DNA of 64,000 nt, taken from the NCBI GenBank assembly GCA_017307505.1, contig JAFKEE010000018.1, positions 348,715 to 412,714 on the forward strand. Direction: 5' to 3'. Positions 52,862 to 61,868 of the stretch are shown here, piece after piece (position 1 is the first letter of the stretch; every line of letters starts with the position of its first letter). The DNA is from Acidobacteriota bacterium. Lineage in GTDB: Bacteria > Acidobacteriota > Terriglobia > Bryobacterales > Bryobacteraceae. The notes below the pieces were generated by a model. That model was not told the origin of the DNA, did no database searches, and saw only the letters and a program-made list of their open reading frames with translations. A program made the position numbers and the translations under genes.

Positions 52862-54877
52862 TCAGCGCAGAAAACGGAACCTCAGCCCTCCGGGCGAATC
52901 CGGCGGATGCCACGCGGAACGGTAAACCGCAATGGCCCCCGATCGCGCCAGGATCACGGCGTCCGATCCGCGCAGCCGCTGGGCGTAGTTGGCATGAATC
53001 CCGCGCCGCGCCTCCGGATCGACAAACCGGTACTTCAGAATCGTGCACCAGTCGGACCAGTCGCGAACCACAAAGCCCCGCGTCACCAGCTCGTAATCGA
53101 ACTTCGAAAAATAGTGGGCAACCGCTTCGCGATGGGCCGTCAGGAGCTTCTGCTCAAAACCGCTCAACGGTTCAAGCTGCACCGGCTCCTCAGGAGCAAC
53201 GTACTGCATCATCGATTCGCGGTATCCCCTTGTTTGCAGCCGCAACGCTGTCTCCTCCGCGGCCTCCTGCGAGAGTTTCACTCCGCTGCGCAAGGCTGCT
53301 TCCTGAACTCGCTCCACGTCCAGGAGCCCCGTTTCCACGGCCACGCCCAAATCAATGTAGACGATCTCGCCCCGGTAGGAGTCCAGGAACCGCTTCCTCA
53401 CCGGAGTAATGTCCTGGATCGGTAGTCCGGAGTAGAACATCATCGGCAGGTGGCTGTTCGGCGCGGCATACAGCTTGACCGTCGAGTCCAGCCGCATCGA
53501 GTTGAGTTCTTCGAAAAGCCCCGCGTAGACGCTCCACGTACCAGCTCCGGGCTTGTGCGTAAGGTCCATGGAATGCCCGGTGGCCACGAAAAGCAGCAGC
53601 ATCAGAAACGCAGCCAGACCGGCGCCGGCGATGCGCGACAGACGCGGAGCCATCATCTTCACCAGCAGGGCACACATGCTGGCGCCCAACAGAAAGAGCG
53701 GCCCCCAATAGCTCAGGGCGACCCGGTTCCTGGAAAAACTGACGGCCGGAATGAAATACAGGAAGGCGGCATACCCAACCAGCGTCCAGGCCCCGAGGAA
53801 CATTAGAACGGCCACGAGTTGCACGGCGGCGGAATGCATGTGGGCCGCCAGCGTCCTCCGCGTCAGATAGGCATACAATCCGAAGATCACGATCGCAAGC
53901 CCGGGGATCGCGTACCACAAGTTAAACGGCGGATATTGCCACAGGGTCGACGGCATGCGCAGCAGCGGCCAGGCGCTGGGAATGTGGATTTGGTGTCGAA
54001 GGAAGCCTGTCGCAATCACCCAGGGCACGGTGCCTGCCGCCACAATCGCGCCGAGTACAATCACCTTTTTGAGCCAGTCCTTGTGGCGGCTCACGATCAG
54101 GGGCAGGCAAAGCCCGGCCATCGCCGCGGCATTCACGAAGCTGAGCAGATGCGTGTGAAACAGCAGCACAAAAGCGCATCCCCCGAGCCATACATGCCTC
54201 CAGCGGCAATCCCGCACCAACAGCCACACCATGATGCAGCACACCGTCGACAGCGCAACCTGGGCCGAGTAGTAGCGCGCCTGATCGGAGATCGAAATGT
54301 GAAACGGGTAGTAGGCGGCGGTGATCAGGCCGGCCCACCCGGCTTCAAACCCACAGATGGTTCTCCCACCCAGAAAGACGGCCAGCAGGAAGCAGCCTGC
54401 GAAGAAGATCGAAGGCAGCCGCGCTGCCCTGGTTCGACGCTTCTGCTCTTCCAGATTGTGTTTCGTCACACGCGTGCCATCGTCATGGTCGGGTTGAACC
54501 CCGTGAAGCGCGAACGAAGCCGCAATCGCATAGAGCGGCAACCAGCCGTGATATACGGCCAGATGATTCTCTGAATAACTCACATCGCGAAACTCATACT
54601 CCGGGTTCTCCGGCCACGGCCACACGTGGGTGTTCTCGTAGATTGGAATCCCCACGTAGGAGTCGCTCGGATAGCCGTTCTGCAGGATGGTCAGCGCGTT
54701 GATCGAGGATTCCGCCTCATCCACCCAGAAGGGCAACTCGTCCAGGTGGAGCGTTCTTAGCCAGGCCCCGGTCAGGACGACCAGGATCACCAGCACGCAT
54801 TCGGCACTGGCTCGAACATGCTCCCGGGGAGACCTCGCCACCCTTCCGGCGCTCCCTCCTCGAAACTCAGCAATCAT
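52862..54877 (-). CDS. GT39-family membrane glycosyltransferase
   Basis: 671 residues. Starts with a helix (CVLVILVVLTGAWLRTLHL), then LPFWVDEAESSINALTIL, the DE motif of the first periplasmic loop of GT-C/GT39 enzymes. About ten further membrane helices follow up to residue 440 and a soluble C-terminal region of 230 residues. Such enzymes move a sugar from a polyprenyl-phosphate donor onto protein or lipid on the outer face of the inner membrane. It overlaps the SDR gene by 4 bp (ATGA), so the two are co-expressed. Confidence 0.8.
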   Translation of the reverse strand: MIAEFRGGSAGRVARSPREHVRASAECVLVILVVLTGAWLRTLHLDELPFWVDEAESSINALTILQNGYPSDSYVGIPIYENTHVWPWPENPEYEFRDVSYSENHLAVYHGWLPLYAIAASFALHGVQPDHDDGTRVTKHNLEEQKRRTRAARLPSIFFAGCFLLAVFLGGRTICGFEAGWAGLITAAYYPFHISISDQARYYSAQVALSTVCCIMVWLLVRDCRWRHVWLGGCAFVLLFHTHLLSFVNAAAMAGLCLPLIVSRHKDWLKKVIVLGAIVAAGTVPWVIATGFLRHQIHIPSAWPLLRMPSTLWQYPPFNLWYAIPGLAIVIFGLYAYLTRRTLAAHMHSAAVQLVAVLMFLGAWTLVGYAAFLYFIPAVSFSRNRVALSYWGPLFLLGASMCALLVKMMAPRLSRIAGAGLAAFLMLLLFVATGHSMDLTHKPGAGTWSVYAGLFEELNSMRLDSTVKLYAAPNSHLPMMFYSGLPIQDITPVRKRFLDSYRGEIVYIDLGVAVETGLLDVERVQEAALRSGVKLSQEAAEETALRLQTRGYRESMMQYVAPEEPVQLEPLSGFEQKLLTAHREAVAHYFSKFDYELVTRGFVVRDWSDWCTILKYRFVDPEARRGIHANYAQRLRGSDAVILARSGAIAVYRSAWHPPDSPGGLRFRFLR

Positions 54878-55767
54878 TGGTCGCCGTTCGCTGCCGTTGC
54901 TACGCTCCGAGGCTCGATCTTCTTCCAGGAGGGTGGATTCAGGTGGCTCAGGTAAAAGTTCAGAACCGCCGGTACAAGAGCCCCCGCCTTCTCGAAAAGA
55001 AATCCGATCGCTGGAACATACACCGAGCTCCGGCGCCGCTTCACCGCGCGAAAGATCGCTGAGGCTACGGTTTCGGGTGAGACCACATACCGGATTCTCT
55101 TCACCCCTGCGGGCGGCCCGCCGGCCAGCACATTGTCCCGGAAGCCGGTGTCCACAATACCCGGATGCACCACGATCAGGTGAATCGGGCTGCCTCGCAG
55201 TTCCAGACGCAGGGAATCATGCAGCGAACACAGGGCCGCCTTGGCCGCCGAGTAGGCCGACGCCCACGGCAATGCGACCCGGGACGCAACCGATCCCATC
55301 GTTACGATCGTGCCAAATCCCTGCCCGAGCATCACCGGTATGACCAGTTGGGCCAGGGCCAGGGGCGCGACCACATTCACTTCCAGCATCCGCGAGAAAT
55401 GCTCGATGGGAACTGCCGATGGCAGGGAGTACAGTCCGATGCCGGCGTTGTTCACCAGCAGGTCAATTCGACCGAACTCGGCGACCGTCTCGTTGATGGC
55501 CCTGTCTCTCACCCGCTCTGATGTGATGTCGCCCGGAATGACCAACACGCCCAGCGACCGCAACCAGTCAAGGTCCGGATCAGGCAACGCCACCACCGCG
55601 ATTCTCCAACCGGCAACCAGGAACTGCTGCACGCACGCCGCACCGATCCCCGCCGAACCGCCCGTGATCAGGGCGACCGGAGAGGGAGGTTCTGAGCTGC
55701 TTTGTGGATTCCTGTCGAAGTACTTGGCCGGCACGCCTTCCGCCTGGTGTGAATTGGGACGCCCCAA
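54874..55767 (-). CDS. Short-chain dehydrogenase/reductase
   Basis: 297 residues starting at a TTG (55767) with AGG 6 nt upstream; a GTG at 55734 is the alternative. Classical SDR motifs: the nucleotide-binding ITGGSAGIGAACVQQFL (about 34-50), the NNAG signature in LLVNNAGIGLYSLPS, catalytic Ser in VTMGSVASR, and YxxxK in WASAYSAAKAAL (Tyr and Lys near residues 170-174). It oxidises or reduces an alcohol/ketone with NAD(P). The C-terminal 40 residues include a hydrophobic segment (GFLFEKAGALVPAVLNFYL). It is the first gene of a two-gene operon with the GT39 protein. Confidence 0.88.
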   Translation of the reverse strand: MGRPNSHQAEGVPAKYFDRNPQSSSEPPSPVALITGGSAGIGAACVQQFLVAGWRIAVVALPDPDLDWLRSLGVLVIPGDITSERVRDRAINETVAEFGRIDLLVNNAGIGLYSLPSAVPIEHFSRMLEVNVVAPLALAQLVIPVMLGQGFGTIVTMGSVASRVALPWASAYSAAKAALCSLHDSLRLELRGSPIHLIVVHPGIVDTGFRDNVLAGGPPAGVKRIRYVVSPETVASAIFRAVKRRRSSVYVPAIGFLFEKAGALVPAVLNFYLSHLNPPSWKKIEPRSVATAANGDQ

Positions 55768-56227
55768 TTCTAACCTGACTCAGGTCGATCTCAATGCGTA
55801 AACCATTCGGAAATCAACGTTTTTCTACTGAATCTATCTCCCTAAATCCATGCAGGAATATCAGGACAAGATTAGGTAACCCTGAATGGGCTCATTCTCA
55901 CCCATTCGGGTGTTTGATCTCCCTCCACCCGCAATCCCAATTTGAATCAATCGCTTCTGAGCTCTCTCCACTGCGGCTGCAGGCCCTCTTTGCTCACGTC
56001 TGCTTGACCCTCCCGGCGAGCCCATCCGCTGCTTCGCAAATCTGGCAGCTCACAGCCACTTTCACTCCCCCTGAGGCCAGGCATTCAGACAGCAGGGTCG
56101 AGAGCACGATGGCCGCGTGCCTCGGGTGTCTGGAGGATGGCCACTTGATTGCATTAATACTCACTAACGCGATGCACTCCGCACTGGGACCCCTAAGGCC
56201 GGCCTCCTTGGCCGCCACGAAAGAAGC
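55768..56227. other. 460-bp intergenic region with one hairpin
   Basis: No convincing gene. A hairpin formed by ACCCTGAATGGG (55879-55890) and CCCATTCGGGT (55901-55911), one bulge and a 10-nt loop, precedes TGTTTGATC. A possible -10 box TAATAC (56155-56160) has no good -35. This region must hold the divergent promoters of the SDR operon and of the glycosyltransferase/GH130 pair. Confidence 0.4.
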
Positions 56228-58519
56228 ATGATGAAAGAGAACGCGAAAGCAACGAGAATTGCCTTTGTAGGCGACCATTTGCCCCGCAAGTGCGGCATCG
56301 CCACCTTCACGTCCGACCTCCTGTCGGCGGTCGCCACGGCCTACCCCGAAAGTCAGTGCTTCTGTGTGTCGGTGAATGACAGGAAAGCCGGCTACGAATA
56401 CCCGGAAGTGGTCCGGTTCGAGATCGAAGAGCAGGACTTGTCTTCCTACCTCCGTGCGGCCGACTTCCTCAATATCAGCAACGTCGATATTGTCTGTCTT
56501 CAGCACGAATTTGGGATTTATGGGGGGCCCGCCGGGGGGCACATCCTTGCCTTCCTTCGCGAACTCAGAATGCCTGTGATCACCACGCTGCACACCGTCC
56601 TCCAGGACCCACGCCCCGACCAGCGGCGCGTCCTGCAGGAGATCATCTCCCTCTCCACGCGGGTGATTGTCATGGCGGAGCGTGGACGCCAGATGCTGCA
56701 GGAGATCTACGAAGCGCCGAGTGAGAAAATCGACCTCATCGCACACGGCATCCCCGATGTGAGCTTCGTCGACCCGGCCTACTTTAAGGACCAGTTCGGC
56801 GTCGAAGGGAAGATTGTTCTTCTCACCTTCGGCCTTCTCTCGCCCAACAAGGGCATCGAGTATGTTCTCAAAGCGCTGCCGCAGGTACTGGAAGAATTTC
56901 CCGATGTGGTCTACATTGTTCTCGGCGCCACCCATCCGAATGAACTCCGGGAGCACGGAGAGGCATACCGCACGAGCCTCGAACTGCTGGCCAAGAAGAG
57001 CCAGATCGACAAGAACGTCATCTTCTATAACGACTTCGTGGATCTCGAGAGCCTCAAGGAGTTCATTGGCGCGGCGGACCTCTACATCACGCCCTATCTC
57101 AATGAAGCTCAGATCACCTCAGGTACTCTCGCTTACACATTTGGGGCCGGAAAGGCAGTAGTTTCCACACCTTACTGGCATGCCGCGGAACTGCTTGCCG
57201 GCGACCGCGGCGTCCTGGTGCCCTTCGCCGACGCCGGGGCCATGGCCCGTGAAATCTCCGCCTTGCTGCGCGATGACATCCGCCGCCACGCCATGCGCAG
57301 GAATGCCTACCGTTGCGGCCGGGAAATGATCTGGAGTCATGTCGCTCAGCTCTACATGCAGACGTTCGTACAAGCCCGCATGCAGGGCACGGCGCCGTCC
57401 CGTAAATCTCTCCTCACCAAGACACTCGATCGGCGCCCTCGTGAACTCCCGGCCATCAAACTGGACCATCTCCAGCGGATGAGCGATTCCACCGGCGTCT
57501 TCCAGCACGCTAATTTCAGCATCCCGAACTTCTCTGAAGGCTACTGCACCGACGACAATGCGCGTGCATTCATTCTTTCCGTGCTCATGGAAGAACTCGG
57601 CCAGGACCGCGAGAGCGTTTGTGTGCTCGCCACCACCTGCGCCTCCTTCCTGCAGTTTGCCTTCGACCCCAATACCCGCCGCTTTCACAATCACCTCGGG
57701 TTCGATCGCCGCTGGCTCGACGAGCAGGGCTCGGAGGACAGTCAGGGCCGCGCCATCTGGGCGCTCGGTTTCGGAGTCGGCCGGTGCCCCTTTCGCAGCT
57801 TCCAGTTCATGACGGGACAACTGTTTGCCCAGGCCTTGCCCGTCATGGCCGACTTCACCTCTCCGCGCGCCTGGGCGTTCGGCCTGCTGGGCATCCACGA
57901 ATACCTGCGGCACCTCGGCGGCGACAGCATGGTGAACCAGACACGGGAAGCCCTGCTGTCGAAGTTGCTGGACCTGCTGGATCGCAATTCGTCTCCGGAC
58001 TGGCCCTGGTTTGAGCAGGAACTGTCATACGACAACGCGAAACTCGCGCACGCTCTCATCCTCACCGGCCGCGCCACGGGTCAACTGGACGTCGTTCAAC
58101 GCGGCCTCGATTCCTTACGCTGGTTGAACCAGGTACAAATTTCCGCAAAAGGACATTTCCTCCCAATCGGCAGCAATGGCTTCTACAAGCGGGGCGGCAT
58201 CCGCGCCGAATTCGACCAGCAACCCATCGAGGCTCACGCCATGGTCTCCGCCTGCCTCGAGGCCTATCGCGCTACTTCCGACGCCTGGTGGTACGAACAG
58301 GCACAGCGTGCCTTCGACTGGTTCCTCGGGTGGAACGACCTGGGGCTGGAACTGTACTCTCCGCAAAGCGGAGCCTGCGGAGATGGTCTGCATGTGGATC
58401 GTGTCAATCGGAATCAGGGCGCGGAATCCACCCTCGCCTTCCTTCTCTCTCTCGCTGAAATGAAGCTCACGCAGAACATGATGACGAGCTTCCGGAAACC
58501 GATCGCCAATGGCAATTAG
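56228..58519 (+). CDS. Two-domain GT4 glycosyltransferase with C-terminal alpha/alpha-barrel-like domain
   Basis: 763 residues. The first 380 form a GT-B enzyme of family GT4: DHLPRKCGIATFTSDLL, LQHEFGIYGGPAGGHIL, FGLLSPNKGIEYVLKALPQ, FIGAADLYITPYLNEAQITSG, GAGKAVVSTPYWHAAELL. From about residue 390 an all-helical part follows with barrel-like repeats (YCTDDNARAFILSVLMEEL, EDSQGRAIWALGFGVGRCP, DWPWFEQELSYDNAKLAHAL, QRAFDWFLGWNDLGLELYS), resembling (alpha/alpha) toroid glycoside-processing domains. It therefore joins a transferase to a possible hydrolase or sensor. It is coupled to the GH130 gene; the two likely build or recycle a mannose-containing glycan. Confidence 0.82.
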   Translation: MMKENAKATRIAFVGDHLPRKCGIATFTSDLLSAVATAYPESQCFCVSVNDRKAGYEYPEVVRFEIEEQDLSSYLRAADFLNISNVDIVCLQHEFGIYGGPAGGHILAFLRELRMPVITTLHTVLQDPRPDQRRVLQEIISLSTRVIVMAERGRQMLQEIYEAPSEKIDLIAHGIPDVSFVDPAYFKDQFGVEGKIVLLTFGLLSPNKGIEYVLKALPQVLEEFPDVVYIVLGATHPNELREHGEAYRTSLELLAKKSQIDKNVIFYNDFVDLESLKEFIGAADLYITPYLNEAQITSGTLAYTFGAGKAVVSTPYWHAAELLAGDRGVLVPFADAGAMAREISALLRDDIRRHAMRRNAYRCGREMIWSHVAQLYMQTFVQARMQGTAPSRKSLLTKTLDRRPRELPAIKLDHLQRMSDSTGVFQHANFSIPNFSEGYCTDDNARAFILSVLMEELGQDRESVCVLATTCASFLQFAFDPNTRRFHNHLGFDRRWLDEQGSEDSQGRAIWALGFGVGRCPFRSFQFMTGQLFAQALPVMADFTSPRAWAFGLLGIHEYLRHLGGDSMVNQTREALLSKLLDLLDRNSSPDWPWFEQELSYDNAKLAHALILTGRATGQLDVVQRGLDSLRWLNQVQISAKGHFLPIGSNGFYKRGGIRAEFDQQPIEAHAMVSACLEAYRATSDAWWYEQAQRAFDWFLGWNDLGLELYSPQSGACGDGLHVDRVNRNQGAESTLAFLLSLAEMKLTQNMMTSFRKPIANGN

Positions 58520-58526
58520 GCAACCT

Positions 58527-59996
58527 ATGAGCAAGCCCGCAATCCATGTCACCCGCGCTTCCACGTTTCTGCAGCCCAATCAGTCGCGTGTGTTGCTGCG
58601 GCCCTTCCAGCACGGCGATGCCCGGAAAACCGGCCAGATTGTCGGCCGCATCCTGGCGCTCCCGGAAGAAGAAATCGACCTGTTACTGAAGGGGATCTCC
58701 GCTTCGTTCAGCCCGCGGCACCAGGATCTCCCCCGGGTTCTCCTGGAACGGTGCAGCCAGTTGAGCGAGATCCTGCCTCCCCTTGACTCTCTCTCGGAAG
58801 CCCGGCGTTTGTTGCTCGGCTCCTGCTTCCTCGCCGAGTACTCAGTCGAATCCGCGGCCCTCTTCAACCCTTCCATCGTTCGCCACCCCGATCAGTCCGG
58901 ACTTCCTGCCGGGGCGCTTCGCTTTGTCCTCAGCCTGCGCGCCACGGGCGAAGGCCACATCTCCTCAATGACCTTCCGGACCGGAATCATCCATCCCGGC
59001 CTGCACATCGAGATACTCACGCCCTCCCCTTTCCTCACTGAGCCGCGCCAGATCGTGAACCCCTGGTACGACAAACCGCTTTTTGAACGGAAGCTCGGCG
59101 AACTGAATCTCGACGGTGAATTCACCCGGCGCGTCATGGACAGTCTTCCTCACCCGTTTGCGCTGGACCAGCTCCGCGAGGCACTCAGATCCGAGCAGGC
59201 CCGCTATCCCGACGGCCTAACGCAGAAGGATCAGGCCGCGGCCAAGGGCATCTGGATGCTCGCGCGATCGAACTTCGAAGTCGAGTTCCAGCCCGATCGG
59301 GAATTGTCTGAGCGGGTCCTGTTCCCGGTCACCCCTTCCCAACGGAATGGCATCGAGGACGCGCGCTTTGTCTGCTTCCAGAACGATGACGGCAGCCACA
59401 ATTACTACGCAACCTTCACCGCCTACGATGGCCGGATCATTGTGCCCGAGCTGGTGGAGACTCCAGACTTCCTGCGCTTCCGGTTTATCACCCTGAACGG
59501 ACCGGCGGCCGTCAATAAAGGGATGGCGCTCTTCCCCCGCAAGATCGGCGGCCGTTTTGCCATGCTCTCGCGCCAGGACAACGAGAGCAATTCCATCATG
59601 TTCTCCGACAACATCCACTTCTGGAATGAACACAGCCAGTTGCTGGCGCCGGCCTTCCCCTGGGAGATCATCCAACTGGGCAACTGTGGCTCGCCGGTCG
59701 AAACCGAAGCCGGCTGGCTCGTGCTGAGCCATGGTGTAGGACCCATGCGGGAGTACAGCATTGGGGCATTTCTTCTCGATCTCGAGGACCCCACCAAGGT
59801 GCTGGGCCGTCTTCGCGAGCCTCTCCTGAAGCCGAATGCATCCGAGCGCGAGGGCTACGTCCCGAATGTCGTCTACACCTGCGGCTTCCTCGTCCATCAG
59901 GACCACCTGATCATCCCCTACGGCCTGGCCGATCACGCCACCGGCTTCGCCACCGTGCCCCTGGCCGAGGTACTCGCCGCCATGGAGCCGGTGTAG
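58527..59996 (+). CDS. GH130-type glycoside phosphorylase-like protein
   Basis: 489 residues from the ATG at 58527 (AGG 7 nt upstream; ATG 58509 overlaps the previous gene). The five-bladed propeller of GH130 is indicated by VLFPVTPSQRNGIEDARFVCFQNDD-like sequence (split here: QRNGIEDARFVCF, NYYATFTAYDGR), FPRKIGGRFAMLSRQDNES, IMFSDNIHFWNEHSQL, ETEAGWLVLSHGVGPMREYS and NVVYTCGFLVHQDHLIIPYG. The EDAR segment is the conserved EDPR-like element of the family. GH130 enzymes phosphorolyse beta-mannosides. An extra N-terminal 130 residues are unassigned. It lies 7 bp after the GT4 gene. Confidence 0.8.
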   Translation: MSKPAIHVTRASTFLQPNQSRVLLRPFQHGDARKTGQIVGRILALPEEEIDLLLKGISASFSPRHQDLPRVLLERCSQLSEILPPLDSLSEARRLLLGSCFLAEYSVESAALFNPSIVRHPDQSGLPAGALRFVLSLRATGEGHISSMTFRTGIIHPGLHIEILTPSPFLTEPRQIVNPWYDKPLFERKLGELNLDGEFTRRVMDSLPHPFALDQLREALRSEQARYPDGLTQKDQAAAKGIWMLARSNFEVEFQPDRELSERVLFPVTPSQRNGIEDARFVCFQNDDGSHNYYATFTAYDGRIIVPELVETPDFLRFRFITLNGPAAVNKGMALFPRKIGGRFAMLSRQDNESNSIMFSDNIHFWNEHSQLLAPAFPWEIIQLGNCGSPVETEAGWLVLSHGVGPMREYSIGAFLLDLEDPTKVLGRLREPLLKPNASEREGYVPNVVYTCGFLVHQDHLIIPYGLADHATGFATVPLAEVLAAMEPV

Positions 59997-60361
59997 GCCG
60001 GGAATCGGCCGGCCGGATACCAGACATTCGGGGCGACGATCGGCCAGTCCCCGGCTTGCCCCCTGCCTCTCTACGTTTCCAGGACCTCATGCGGCAGCGG
60101 TCCGGCCGGTGCTGAGCCGCCTCTGCTGGGGGCCACCGGGATCGGTAGACAGCTTCCAAATCCCCTGGCGGCATTGCATCTCCCCGCTCGATGGTACTGG
60201 TATCGAGAAGCTTCAGGAGCTCATGCGCACGGGGCGACCGCAGGTCGTCACCGCAGGCGAAATCACAGGACTCTCGTCGGACACCGTGTCATGATCGCTG
60301 CGTCACTCCAGCGTCACGTGGCAAGCGTGGTCTGTCGGCTTCGTGTCCGGGTCGTTCGCTG
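59997..60361. other. 365-bp intergenic region without recognised features
   Basis: GC-rich stretch between the GH130 gene and the antitoxin gene stop. Short open frames exist but none has a ribosome-binding site or recognisable motif. It marks the start of the accessory patch that runs to the window end. Confidence 0.4.
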
Positions 60362-60643
60362 TTAGACGGCTTCCAGCACATGCATCTCGATGCGTAAGCC
60401 CGCGGCCGTCGCCATGTTCACCAGCGCGTCGAGGGCGAACAGGTTGATCTTGCCACGCATCAGGTCGGAGACCCGCGGCTGTGTCACGCCGAAAAGCCGG
60501 GCCGCTTCCGTCTGGCTCATCCCGGTACGGGTGATGTGATCCCTCAAGCCGGTCATCAGAACCGCGCGCAGTTTCATGTTGGCGGCCTGCTCGGGCGTGT
60601 CCTCGATCGCGTCCCACACACTGGCAAAACGTTGCTTCTTCAT
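60362..60643 (-). CDS. XRE/HigA-type antitoxin
   Basis: 93 residues from the ATG at 60643. The helix-turn-helix is clear: LRDHITRTGMSQTEAARLFG, VTQPRVSDLMRGKINLFALD. The full profile (N-terminal lead, XRE helix-turn-helix, LRIEMHVLEAV end) matches antitoxins of the HigA/RelB-like group that pair with Gp49-type RelE toxins. It overlaps the toxin gene by 4 bp (ATGA) and follows it, the reversed order typical of higBA. It should bind the toxin and repress the shared promoter. Confidence 0.88.
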   Translation of the reverse strand: MKKQRFASVWDAIEDTPEQAANMKLRAVLMTGLRDHITRTGMSQTEAARLFGVTQPRVSDLMRGKINLFALDALVNMATAAGLRIEMHVLEAV

Positions 60644-60969
60644 TGCCCCGGCTCCTTCGACAACTCGCGGTAACGCTTGGCGGCAAGCTCCAGGTCCGCC
60701 TTGCTGGTCTTCTTCTGAAAGCAATGCAGCACGTAGATCGCGTCGGCAAATCTCGCCACGAAGAGGACGCGGAATGCGCCAGCCTCATCCCGAATTCGAA
60801 TCTCTTTCACACCTCGGCCCACCAAGTTCATGGACTTCCAATCGCCCGGTTCGCGACCATTTTGCACCTGATCCAACTGATAACCGGCCTCGCGCCGGGC
60901 CGTCAGAGGGAAAGCCCGCAAGTCCTCCAGGGAACTGCCCCGAAACTCGATGGGTTTCGAGTCAGCCAC
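60640..60969 (-). CDS. RelE/HigB-type (Gp49 family) toxin
   Basis: 109 residues from a GTG at 60969; an ATG at 61014 would add 15 residues (MASRLHQYKILYTID). The Gp49/HigB fold shows IEFRGSSLEDLRAFPLTARR, EAGYQLDQVQNGREPGDWK, GVKEIRIRDEAGAFRVLFVA and IYVLHCFQKKTSKADLELA. Members are ribosome-dependent or free mRNA interferases. It is translationally coupled to the downstream antitoxin gene. Start choice is uncertain because no clear ribosome-binding site exists; GTATACC just upstream of the GTG could be a -10 element of a nearly leaderless transcript. Confidence 0.85.
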   Translation of the reverse strand: MADSKPIEFRGSSLEDLRAFPLTARREAGYQLDQVQNGREPGDWKSMNLVGRGVKEIRIRDEAGAFRVLFVARFADAIYVLHCFQKKTSKADLELAAKRYRELSKEPGQ

Positions 60970-61080
60970 ATCAATGGTATACAGAATCTTGTATTGATGA
61001 AGACGGGAAGCCACTGTCCGGAGACAAAGTCGCGGCAGGCCGGAATCTATTTCCGACAGGCTCTCAGGCTGTCCCCTCTC

Positions 61081-61305
61081 CCCAAGGCTGCGGAATCAAT
61101 CCCCACGGTTCCTGGTGCCCAGAACGTGAATACGAGAATCAATGTCCGTGGTCAGCTTCCAGCCGGAAGGGGCAGGTTTGGTGATGGCGTGACAGGAGCT
61201 ACTGCCATTGAGCGTGGCTCGACTCTGGTGACAAGAGACAAGAAGCTAGGACAGGCCGTTGAGAAACTAGGCGGAAAGGTCAAAAGACCGGAGGATATCC
61301 CATGA
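61081..61305 (+). pseudogene. C-terminal remnant of a PIN-like toxin
   Basis: In the plus-strand frame ending at 61305 the last 65 residues read AQNVNTRINVRGQLPAGRG, FGDGVTGATAIERGSTLVTRD and KKLGQAVEKLGGKVKR. D..TGATAxxxGxxLVTRD is the pattern of the C-terminal half of PIN-like nucleases (third and fourth acidic sites). No start codon with a ribosome-binding site lies upstream, and the frame merges into DNA antisense to the toxin-antitoxin pair, so the front of the gene is lost; the 5' boundary given is approximate. The stop overlaps the next gene by ATGA. Confidence 0.5.
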
Positions 61306-61868
61306 TCTCGTGGACTGAGCTAAAGCTTGGCAATCCGGGTCAACTCCGTTTTCCAAAGGGAAAGAGGGCAGAAGTACGATTCCTCGATCAAGGTGGGCCT
61401 CTTCAAAGTCGCCATAAGGAATCTGCACTCATATCCTTCGCCGAGGATGGCAGTCTCGACTTGGCCGAGGTCGTTGACTCCAGCCCCAACCATGATGAGC
61501 CGTGTGTTCTGGTGATCTCTGGGGACAGCCAGGATCGGCTCTTCTTGTTCGGTGGCGAAACATCTTACCTTATCTCGTCTGAAGGGCAGGTCGTTGGTTC
61601 AACTCCCACGTTTAGGAAACGCCGAAACGCTGAGTTCTGGCGGACTGAGGTTGTGCCACTGGATAATGATTCCATCTTGATCGTCTACGAAATGGGTGCG
61701 CTAGTTATCGACTCAATGCTGAAGATTCGATGGCAAGTTGAAAAGGCTCTGATCGACTTCTTCGAGCGACGAGAGGGGTCCGAACTGATTTTCCTTCGAG
61801 ACCACGAGACCCCTTATTCCATCGACTTAGGCACAGGACGAGGCGTCCCGCCTATCGACGTAGCGTAG
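61302..61868 (+). CDS. Hypothetical protein, candidate immunity protein
   Basis: 188 residues with a strong ribosome-binding site (GGAGG 8 nt before the ATG). Beta-rich start (WTELKLGNPGQLRFPKGK, SALISFAEDGSLDLAEVVD) and propeller-blade-like segments (DRLFLFGGETSYLISSEG, LIVYEMGALVIDSMLKIRW). No signal peptide. Overlapping the stop of the PIN-like toxin tail by ATGA suggests it was translated right after the toxin, the order of polymorphic toxin and immunity genes. I recognise no family. GC content is visibly lower than in the core genes. Confidence 0.6.
   Translation: MISWTELKLGNPGQLRFPKGKRAEVRFLDQGGPLQSRHKESALISFAEDGSLDLAEVVDSSPNHDEPCVLVISGDSQDRLFLFGGETSYLISSEGQVVGSTPTFRKRRNAEFWRTEVVPLDNDSILIVYEMGALVIDSMLKIRWQVEKALIDFFERREGSELIFLRDHETPYSIDLGTGRGVPPIDVA

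Noticed and set aside
55794..56231. 145-residue plus-strand open frame between the SDR and GT4 genes
   Set aside because: No start signal, no domain, irregular composition; region more likely regulatory.
60109..60294. Small plus-strand open frame before the antitoxin gene
   Set aside because: No ribosome-binding site, no motif, and no continuation of a known protein.
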